This document shows, one piece after another, positions 1 to 5,688 of a DNA stretch of 6,224 nt. Under the pieces are notes generated by a model, which saw only the letters and a list, made by a program, of their open reading frames with translations, ran no database searches and was not told the origin of the DNA. Position 1 is the first letter of the stretch. Every line of letters starts with the position of its first letter. The position numbers and the translations under genes were made by a program. Source of the DNA: DASULA01 sp036278435 (GTDB lineage Bacteria; Actinomycetota; Actinomycetes; Mycobacteriales; DASULA01); NCBI GenBank assembly GCA_036278435.1, contig DASULA010000078.1:1-6224 (forward strand), in the 5' to 3' direction.

Positions 1-2222
1 ACCGCCGGCAGCCCGGCCGGCGTCGTCCACACCTCCTCGGCTCGCCGGGTGTAGGGGCCGACGCGCAGCGAGTCACGGGGCATGACCAGCATCGGGTGGG
101 TGCCCGAGCGCAGGCCCGGGAAGGTCGACACGGTGGCCACCACCCGGACACCGACCCGCACCCCGTCGAACTCCGCGTCGCGCACCGGGGTCCGGTCGAT
201 CGGGTTGACCAGGATCGCCGGTACCGCCCCGACGGCCGTACCGGCGACCCGCAGCGGCGCGAGCAGGTCGGCCAGCGGCCGGTCGGCCACGTCCAGGGCG
301 TACCGGCCGAATGTGGCCGGGTCGATGCCGAGCACCATCGACTGGTTGTCGCCATCCACCGACGCGTCGGTGACCACACTGACCTGGGTGCCCTGCCCGC
401 CGGTGCCGACTGGCCGGCCGCCGGCCGCGGTGGTCGTCACCACGCTGGGCGCGCCCAGGTTGACCTCGGCCTTGCGGTGCACCGTGGCGTCGGTGGACCG
501 GCTCAGCGTGGCGGCGTAGCCGAGCAGCCCGACCGGCATGGCGGTGGCCACCAGCAGGGTCAGGAACACCGCGGGGGCGGCGGTGACCCGCCGGCTGGCC
601 AGGTACACCGGGGCCGGCGTCGCCGAGGTGATCCGGCGCAGCGCCGGCATCGGCCGGGCCGCGAGTCGAGCCGCGAACAGCAGGTAGCCGGCCAACCCGA
701 CCAGCGGGAACGCGACCAGCCGCGGCGGGACCTGCACCAGGAAGTGGTCGGTGACCACGCCCTGGGCCCGGGCCTGGCGGTAGAACAGCGCGGCCAGCGC
801 CACCAGGGTCAGCTCCCAGGGCAGCACCCGCCAGAGCCGGGTGCGCCGCCAGGCCAGCCCGCGCAGCCGCCGGCGCCTCCTGGACACCGCCGTCCAGGCG
901 CGCAGGCCGGTCACCGTACCGAGCATGACCAGTCCGAACGCCCCGATCTCGCCGACGGTGACCGCGGCGCGGCCCGGCGCACCCTGTTCGAGCAGCGGCG
1001 ACGGCCCCAACCAGCGGACCAGTGCCAGTGCCGCGGCCCAGCCCGCGACCAGCCCGACCAGCACCGCCGGGGCGGTCTCCAGCACGGCCTTGACACCCAG
1101 TGCCGCCGGAGACACCCCCCGGGCCGCGAGCAGTCGCACCTCGGTGGCCCGCCGCTCGGCCCAGTACCCGCCGGAAGCGCCGACCAGCAGCAGCGCGACC
1201 AGCGCGCCGGTCACGGCCACCGGCTGGATCGGCCCGCGCAGCCCCCGGCTGGCCAACTCGGCACGTGACACGTCGGCGTCCAGTCCGGTAGCCCGCACCG
1301 ACAGGCCGAAGCTGTCCGCGCCCTCGGCCGACGCGGCCAGCGCGGACGGCAGTGCGGCGGCGTGCCGGAGCGAGTCGTGCGCCGACCGGACGGTCAGCCT
1401 CCCGACGTCCGGCGGGCAGAACCACTCGCCGACCCGGTGCACAGGCAACCGCCGCATGGTGGCCGGGTCGACCGGCACGAACAGCGGTGAGGAGTTCCGC
1501 GACGCCGACGGCTGCACCAACGCACTCCAGGTGCACCAGTACCGGGGGACCCGCCCGCCGGAGTCGATGTCGCGGAACAGCCCGGCGACCGGCACCGGCG
1601 CCCCGTTCACCGTCGCGGTGCCCCCGATCCGCGCTCCCAGCGTGCCAGCCGCCGACGCGGGCAGCCAGATGCCCCGGCCGTCGCCGCCGGACCGCCGCAC
1701 CGCCCGGAGGTGGTCACGCACACCGACGCGGGCGTAGAGGATCACGTCCTGCTTCAACGCCGCGCCGGGCAACCCCAGCCGCGCGGCGGCGATGACCACC
1801 CGGTACGGCGCGGGCAGGCCGACCCGCCGCAGCGCGGCCCGCACGGTGCGGTCCTGGCCGGCGGTGTCCACGGTGACCTCGTCCAGGTTGTCCGGGTCGG
1901 CGGAGGTGAGCCCGACCGGTGAGCCGGTCGCGTCGGTGGTCGGCCCGCTGGTGACCGTGACGGCGGAGTCCTCCGGGCAGGCGGCCCGGACCGTGCTGGC
2001 CAGCTCCGCGGTGCCGGCCGAGGCGAGGAACAGCGGTGCCGACGCCCCGGCCACCCCGAGGATGGCCGCGGCGGCGGCCAGCGCGAGCAGCACACCGGGC
2101 TGGCCGCGTAGCAGCAGCGGCGCCCGGCGCCACGGCGGGGAGGTCAGTAACCGCCACCAGTGCGTGCGGTCGTCGAGCAGGTCGTCCTCGTCATACCCCC
2201 GGTGTCGCGATTCGGCGGCCAT
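1..2222 (-). CDS. FtsX/MacB-type ABC transporter permease (permease 1), C-terminus cut by window edge
   Basis: This is an integral membrane subunit of an ABC exporter-type complex; the substrate is unknown. I translated it by hand from ATG at 2222; the frame stays open to the left edge, giving 740 residues. The N-terminus is acidic and cytosolic (DEDDLLDD at 11-18). Predicted membrane segments lie near residues 42-66, 330-351, 371-402, 424-440, 466-480, 493-520 and 550-572. A large extracytoplasmic domain spans about 67-329, and a second begins near 573. By alignment with the downstream-numbered paralogue at 2368-5013, about 168 residues with three more membrane segments are missing. Over residues 330-416 about 64 of 87 positions are identical to that paralogue by hand count. 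FtsX-superfamily hallmarks include ERRxxEVxLLxARGVSP after segment 2 and VLGIDPATF in the second external domain. Ectodomain cysteines are C82, C230 and C269. Leu25 is encoded by a rare TTA codon (2148-2150). It lies 145 nt after permease 2 on the same strand and is probably co-transcribed with it. Confidence 0.93.
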   Translation of the reverse strand, partial: MAAESRHRGYDEDDLLDDRTHWWRLLTSPPWRRAPLLLRGQPGVLLALAAAAAILGVAGASAPLFLASAGTAELASTVRAACPEDSAVTVTSGPTTDATGSPVGLTSADPDNLDEVTVDTAGQDRTVRAALRRVGLPAPYRVVIAAARLGLPGAALKQDVILYARVGVRDHLRAVRRSGGDGRGIWLPASAAGTLGARIGGTATVNGAPVPVAGLFRDIDSGGRVPRYWCTWSALVQPSASRNSSPLFVPVDPATMRRLPVHRVGEWFCPPDVGRLTVRSAHDSLRHAAALPSALAASAEGADSFGLSVRATGLDADVSRAELASRGLRGPIQPVAVTGALVALLLVGASGGYWAERRATEVRLLAARGVSPAALGVKAVLETAPAVLVGLVAGWAAALALVRWLGPSPLLEQGAPGRAAVTVGEIGAFGLVMLGTVTGLRAWTAVSRRRRRLRGLAWRRTRLWRVLPWELTLVALAALFYRQARAQGVVTDHFLVQVPPRLVAFPLVGLAGYLLFAARLAARPMPALRRITSATPAPVYLASRRVTAAPAVFLTLLVATAMPVGLLGYAATLSRSTDATVHRKAEVNLGAPSVVTTTAAGGRPVGTGGQGTQVSVVTDASVDGDNQSMVLGIDPATFGRYALDVADRPLADLLAPLRVAGTAVGAVPAILVNPIDRTPVRDAEFDGVRVGVRVVATVSTFPGLRSGTHPMLVMPRDSLRVGPYTRRAEEVWTTPAGLPA

Positions 2223-2228
2223 GCCCGC

Positions 2229-2234
2229 ACCTCC
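2229..2234 (-). promoter_or_regulatory. Ribosome-binding site of permease 1
   Basis: On the minus strand the sequence is GGAGGT, followed by six bases and then ATG at 2222. This is a near-ideal Shine-Dalgarno sequence and spacing, and it fixes the start of permease 1. It contrasts with permease 2 and the small plus-strand gene, where no such site is visible. Confidence 0.85.
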
Positions 2235-2336
2235 GACCCGAACCTAACCGTCGCCCGGCCCGGCCCGGGGCACGGTGACGGCACTGTGATCGACTCCGGT
2301 GACCAGAAACACCGGCCACGGCCCAGACGGGCAGGT

Positions 2337-2355
2337 ACCGGGTGTGCCGCCCGGT
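2337..2355. other. Small stem-loop in the gap between the two permeases
   Basis: ACCGGG (2337-2342) is followed by a 7-base loop and CCCGGT (2350-2355), a perfect 6-bp GC-rich stem. It lies 12 bases beyond the stop codon of permease 2, reading along the minus strand. There is no T-run, so it is at best a weak attenuator, an RNA-processing or stability element, or chance in GC-rich DNA. The rest of the 145-nt gap shows only the permease 1 ribosome-binding site and a 9-nt direct repeat, GTGATCGAC, at 2286-2294 and 2354-2362. Confidence 0.3.
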
Positions 2356-2367
2356 GATCGACGGCCG

Positions 2368-5013
2368 TCAGCCGCCGAGTCGCATCACCGCGGCCGGGGG
2401 CGTCTGGTCGGCGGTCCGCTGCGCGGTCAGCGAGCACACCGCCGTGGTGGCCAGCAGCGCGACACCGATGCCCGCCAGGGTGCCCACCGGGTAGGTCAAC
2501 AGCTCGGCGGGCGGGTAGTCCGGGTTGACGTCGAGCAGTGGGTTGACCAGGCCGACCGCGACCCGGGCGACCAGCAGGCCCAGCACGCAGCCGGCGCTGG
2601 TCATCGCACCGATCTCGATGACCAGCGAGGCGAAGTGCCCGCGCCGGCTCACGCCCATCCGCCGGCCCAGCACGTAGGAGGCGACCCGGGCCCGAGCCCG
2701 GGCGGCCAGGTACAGCAGCAGCCCGGCCACCGCGATCAGCCCGGCCAGCACCGCCAGGGCTTGGAGGTATCCCAGCGCCCAGGTCACGGTGACCAGGTCG
2801 GTGGCCTGCAACACGTTCACCGGGGTCCGCTCGAACAGGATGGGCACGTGGTGCGCCCGGATGACGTCCCGCAGCGCGGTCGCCTGGGCGTTGGTGGTCC
2901 AGATCTCCTCGTTGCGGGCGGCGTAGAAGTCGACGCCGCCCAGCGCGTCCCGGCGCAACACCAGGGTCGGGTGCGGGCCGAACCGCACCCCGGGGAACGC
3001 CTCCTCCCGGTCCACCACCCGCACCGGCACGGTGGTCCGGCCCAGCTTCACCGAGTGAACCGGTTCGGTCCCGGCGTTGACCAGGATCGCCGGCAGTGGC
3101 TGGCCGGCCGGCGTCGGGTCGAGCAGCGCGAGCAGATCCCCGACCGGCCGGCTGGCCAGCCCGCGGGCGGCGAACCGGGGGAACGTCGCCGGGTCCACGC
3201 CGAGCACGCCGGAGTTGTTGTCGCCGTCGATCACCGCGGACTGGAACACGCTGACCACCGTGCCGTGCCCGCCGGTCGCCGGGGTCTGCTTGGGCGGCAC
3301 CAGGGTGACCACGGTGTGGTCGGCGCCCAGGTTGGTGCGGATCTTCGCCTGCACGGTGGCGTCGGCGGACCTGGCCAGGGTGGCCGCGTAGGCGAGCACG
3401 CCGACCGGGATCGCGGTGGCCACCAGCAGGGCCAGCGCGACCGCGCCGTTGGCGGTCACCCGCCGGCTGGCCAGGTAGCCGGCCGCCGGCAGCCGGGCCG
3501 ACCAGCGGCGCAGCACCGGCATGCCGGCACCGGACAACCGGGCGCCGAGCAGCACGCACCCGGTCAGGGCGAGCAGCGGGAAGGCGACCATCAGCGGCGG
3601 GATCTGCACCAGGAAGTGGTCGAGGGTCACCGGGTGGTCCCGGACCCGCAGATAGGCCAGGGCCGAGGCGGCCAGCAGGGCCAGTTCCCACGGCACCGCC
3701 CGCCACACCGGCCGGGAACCCCCGGTCCGCCGGTCGGTGGCACCGCGGCTGCGGGACGCGGCGACCACGCCCAGCAGCACCACTCCGGCCACCCCGGCCA
3801 GTCCGACGGCGATCAGGGCCCGTACCGGGGCACCGGGTTCCAACAGCTCGGACGGGCCCAGCCAGCGCACCAGCGCGATGGCGGCCAGCCAGCCGGCGAC
3901 CAGGCCCAGCACGGCAGGCACCAGCATCTCCAGCACCGCCTTGACGCCCAGCGCCAGCGGCGTGACCCCGCGGGCGGTCAGCAGTTTCACCTCCACCGAC
4001 CGGCGTTCGGTCCAGTACCCGCCGGCCGCGCCGACCAGCAGCAGGGCGACCAGAGTGCCGGCCACCGCGACCGGTAACACCGGGCCGCGCAGCCCGTCCC
4101 GGCCGGCCGCGGCCCGGTTGACGTCGGTGTCGATGAACGTCTGGCTGCGCAGCGTCGAGGTCGGGCCCCGGCTGTCGCTGGCCAACGCCGCGCCCACCGC
4201 CCGGGTTCGCCGGGACACCCGTTGCGCGGTGGGCAGGGTCAGCCTGCCGGAGTCCACCGGGGAGAACCACTCGGCGGCCACCTGGGTGCCCGCACCCAGC
4301 ACGTCCGCGTCGTCGGTCAGCACGAACGGCGGCGGGGTGTTCTCGAACGTCGGCTCGATCAGCGACGCCCAGGTGCACCAGTACGCGGGCAGGCCGATGT
4401 TGCTGGCGGCCAGGTCCCGGTACAAGCCGACCACCCGGGTGGCGTGGCCGGACAGCGTGACGGACTGGCCGGCACGCAGGTGCTGCCGCGCGGCGAGGGT
4501 GTCGGGGATCCACACGCCGTGCCCGCCGGCCCGGTCCAGCACGTCGACGTGGTCCAGCGCGCCGGGACGGGAGTAGAGCGTGATCGGGCTGGCCAGCCTG
4601 GGCGGCACGCCCGGCGGCAGCAGGCCGACCTGGGCCATCAGCACCCGGTACGGGTCGGCCAGTCCCTGCCGCCGCATGGCCGCGCGCACGGTCGGGTTGG
4701 CGGCCCGGACCGACGCGGCGGTGCGGTTCGTCGGCATCTTCCCGATCTCCCAGAGGTTCTGGGAGGGCAGGTTGGTGACCGCGGGCCAGGGCCACTCCGG
4801 GCAGTCGCTGCGCATCTCCCGGGCCAGCCCGGCGGTGCTGGTGGAGGCCAGGAACAGCGGCGCGGACGCACCGGCGATGCCCAGGATCGCCGCGGCCACC
4901 ACCAGGGCGACCAGCACCCCGGGCTGCCGCCACAGCAGCACCGGCGCACGCGTCCACGGCGGCGTTGAGTAGGCGGTGCGGCGGCCACCTCGGTCTTCCG
5001 GAGCGGGGCTCAC
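2368..5013 (-). CDS. FtsX/MacB-type ABC transporter permease (permease 2), complete, 881 aa
   Basis: This is a complete membrane subunit of an ABC exporter or mechanotransmission-type complex; the substrate is unknown. Predicted membrane segments are near residues 32-54, 309-331, 353-382, 398-420, 438-454, 468-492, 522-546, 740-768, 795-823 and 841-863. Large extracytoplasmic domains lie at about 55-308 and 547-739. This ten-helix, duplicated layout is typical of long actinobacterial FtsX-like permeases. ERRSVEVKLLTARGVTP (336-352) and GRRMGVSRRGHF (783-794) look like the cytoplasmic coupling segments of the two FtsX units. VLGVDPATF (603-611) marks the second ectodomain. The ectodomain cysteines C71 and C213 (in YWCTW) are both conserved in permease 1. 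The start is GTG at 5013: homology to permease 1 begins near residue 18 and the next in-frame ATG is residue 67, which is too late. No Shine-Dalgarno sequence is visible, but a TACTGT box sits 7 bases upstream, suggesting a leaderless transcript. Leu313 is a rare TTA codon (4075-4077). The stop is TGA at 2368-2370. Confidence 0.95.
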   Translation of the reverse strand: MSPAPEDRGGRRTAYSTPPWTRAPVLLWRQPGVLVALVVAAAILGIAGASAPLFLASTSTAGLAREMRSDCPEWPWPAVTNLPSQNLWEIGKMPTNRTAASVRAANPTVRAAMRRQGLADPYRVLMAQVGLLPPGVPPRLASPITLYSRPGALDHVDVLDRAGGHGVWIPDTLAARQHLRAGQSVTLSGHATRVVGLYRDLAASNIGLPAYWCTWASLIEPTFENTPPPFVLTDDADVLGAGTQVAAEWFSPVDSGRLTLPTAQRVSRRTRAVGAALASDSRGPTSTLRSQTFIDTDVNRAAAGRDGLRGPVLPVAVAGTLVALLLVGAAGGYWTERRSVEVKLLTARGVTPLALGVKAVLEMLVPAVLGLVAGWLAAIALVRWLGPSELLEPGAPVRALIAVGLAGVAGVVLLGVVAASRSRGATDRRTGGSRPVWRAVPWELALLAASALAYLRVRDHPVTLDHFLVQIPPLMVAFPLLALTGCVLLGARLSGAGMPVLRRWSARLPAAGYLASRRVTANGAVALALLVATAIPVGVLAYAATLARSADATVQAKIRTNLGADHTVVTLVPPKQTPATGGHGTVVSVFQSAVIDGDNNSGVLGVDPATFPRFAARGLASRPVGDLLALLDPTPAGQPLPAILVNAGTEPVHSVKLGRTTVPVRVVDREEAFPGVRFGPHPTLVLRRDALGGVDFYAARNEEIWTTNAQATALRDVIRAHHVPILFERTPVNVLQATDLVTVTWALGYLQALAVLAGLIAVAGLLLYLAARARARVASYVLGRRMGVSRRGHFASLVIEIGAMTSAGCVLGLLVARVAVGLVNPLLDVNPDYPPAELLTYPVGTLAGIGVALLATTAVCSLTAQRTADQTPPAAVMRLGG

Positions 5014-5020
5014 CGGACCG

Positions 5021-5026
5021 ACAGTA
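5021..5026 (-). promoter_or_regulatory. Putative -10 box for permease 2 (leaderless start)
   Basis: The minus strand reads TACTGT, matching the actinobacterial -10 pattern TAnnnT. It is followed by seven bases and then the GTG start at 5013. Transcription starting at or next to that G would give a leaderless mRNA, which agrees with the missing Shine-Dalgarno sequence. No good -35 hexamer is seen 16-18 bases further upstream, where the DNA is a run of GC, so this is an inference from position and motif. Confidence 0.35.
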
Positions 5027-5182
5027 GGTGGGGCGAGAACGCAGCGCGCGGCACATCGATGCTTTCGGTGCTCAATGGTTGCCGCCGCGTGTCATATCCG
5101 AATCCGCTCCACCGATGGTGAGTCCCGAGCGGGCCTCCGCCGCCCGTCGGTTGGGGTCACGGGACGTGCTCGGGCGGCGGCG

Positions 5183-5188
5183 TAATTC
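5183..5188 (+). promoter_or_regulatory. Weak candidate -10 box for the small plus-strand gene
   Basis: TAATTC is an unusually AT-rich hexamer for this DNA. It lies six bases before the ATG at 5195, the right distance for a leaderless transcript. The last base departs from TAnnnT and no -35 element is evident. No purine-rich ribosome-binding site precedes this ATG, which is the main reason to consider leaderless expression. The rest of the 181-nt divergent region (5014-5194) shows only short palindromes, such as CATCGATG at 5054-5061. Confidence 0.2.
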
Positions 5189-5194
5189 GTCTCC

Positions 5195-5542
5195 ATGAGT
5201 GGGACTGCCGCCGGCGATACGCCTGGCGCGGCGACCATCACGGTACGTCGGCTTCCGGTCGGGTGGCGGGATCGGGGGCGGGCCCATCACGTGGTGATCG
5301 ACGGGCACGGGGTCGCGAAGCTCAAGCGTGGGCGGTTATTCGAGATCACGGTTACTCCCGGCCCGCACACCGTTCAGATGACCATCGACTGGTGTTCCAG
5401 CCCAGTCGTCCACGTCGACCTGGACGTCGGCTGCGACGTCACCCTCACCTGCGGACCCAGCTCGGTGCCCTCGCGTGAGGTCATGTTCGGCGGCAGGGGA
5501 GCCACCGCCAAATACATCAGCCTGGAACTGGACGCGGAGTAG
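5195..5542 (+). CDS. Small beta-rich protein of unknown function, 115 aa, three cysteines
   Basis: I cannot name this protein. It has no signal peptide or membrane segment and is probably cytosolic. After a flexible, Gly/Ala-rich first dozen residues it alternates short hydrophobic strands and turns: VVIDGHGVAKLKRG (33-46), ITVTPGPHTVQMTIDWCSS (51-69), VHVDLDVGCDVTLTCGP (72-88) and KYISLELD (106-113). The layout of a DG turn, a basic G turn, PGxH and then IDWCxS resembles small beta-sandwich (PEGA-like) proteins I recall from actinobacteria and firmicutes, but this is impression rather than proof. Cysteines are C67, C80 and C86. The coding frame shows GC-rich third positions, somewhat less strictly than the transporter genes. 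Leu48 is a TTA codon (5336-5338). The ATG has no clear ribosome-binding site. It is divergent from permease 2 and convergent with the ATPase gene, so it is transcribed separately; any link to the transporter rests on location only. Confidence 0.8.
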   Translation: MSGTAAGDTPGAATITVRRLPVGWRDRGRAHHVVIDGHGVAKLKRGRLFEITVTPGPHTVQMTIDWCSSPVVHVDLDVGCDVTLTCGPSSVPSREVMFGGRGATAKYISLELDAE

Positions 5543-5551
5543 CCCGGCTTT

Positions 5552-5563
5552 CGGTCCGGACCG
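5552..5563. repeat. 12-nt perfect palindrome after the small gene
   Basis: CGGTCCGGACCG is its own reverse complement and begins nine bases after the TAG stop of the small gene. It has no loop, so as RNA it would form a poor hairpin; as DNA it could bind a dimeric protein. Palindromes of this length made only of CGG/CCG-type steps are not very surprising in such GC-rich DNA. Confidence 0.3.
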
Positions 5564-5585
5564 GCAGCGTCCGCGAACCTGCCGA

Positions 5586-5620
5586 GGGAACCGGCCGGCA
5601 GACGTTCCAACCGGGTTCCC
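5586..5620. terminator. Possible terminator stem between convergent genes
   Basis: GGGAACC (5586-5592) pairs with GGTTCCC (5614-5620), a perfect 7-bp stem around a 21-base region that itself contains GGCCGG. It lies in the 136-nt convergent gap between the small gene and the ATPase gene, where a bidirectional terminator is expected. No T-run follows on either strand. Actinobacterial terminators often lack one, but this also keeps the confidence low. Confidence 0.3.
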
Positions 5621-5672
5621 GACCAGATCTGTCACGAGTTCTTGGCCCTGCCGGATGGCATTTCCAGGAACC

Positions 5673-5688
5673 AACCGGTCAGCCGGTT
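5673..5688. terminator. Tetraloop hairpin containing the ATPase stop codon
   Basis: AACCGG (5673-5678), loop TCAG (5679-5682), CCGGTT (5683-5688): a 6-bp stem whose loop, read on the minus strand, is CTGA and holds the TGA stop of the ATPase gene. A further GGA/TCC pairing is possible after a short bulge. It could help end transcription or protect the 3' end of the mRNA. There is no T-run, and function is inferred from position only. Confidence 0.3.

Noticed and set aside
73..1536. A 487-codon open frame on the minus strand inside permease 1
   Set aside because: It is a shifted-frame shadow of permease 1, rich in Arg/Gly/Ala/Pro. The frame starting at ATG 2222 runs unbroken to the left edge and matches the paralogue throughout.
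1..2222. Permease 1 as a pseudogene lacking its C-terminal helices
   Set aside because: The frame is intact up to the window edge; the missing part is an effect of where the window ends.
2241..2246. TAGGTT on the minus strand as a separate -10 box for permease 1
   Set aside because: It fits TAnnnT, but no -35 is present at usable spacing and a start about seven bases downstream would leave a leader beginning exactly at the ribosome-binding site. Co-transcription with permease 2 is simpler.
2286..2362. Direct repeat GTGATCGAC at 2286-2294 and 2354-2362 as a possible operator pair
   Set aside because: The repeat is only nine bases and occurs again at 5294-5302 inside the small gene where it encodes protein, so it is probably chance.
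2299..4077. A 592-codon open frame on the plus strand, antisense to permease 2
   Set aside because: It is Gln/His/Gly/Arg-rich with no recognisable domain or ribosome-binding site. It is typical antisense shadow coding in GC-rich DNA.
2144..5056. A 970-codon open frame on the minus strand overlapping permease 2 in another frame
   Set aside because: Its product is a low-complexity Arg/Gly/Pro/Ala string without domains, as expected when a GC-rich gene is read in a shifted frame. The 2368-5013 frame gives a clear permease with GC-biased third positions.
5054..5061. CATCGATG palindrome in the divergent promoter region as an operator
   Set aside because: Eight bases is too short to support a regulator site without a second copy or known motif.
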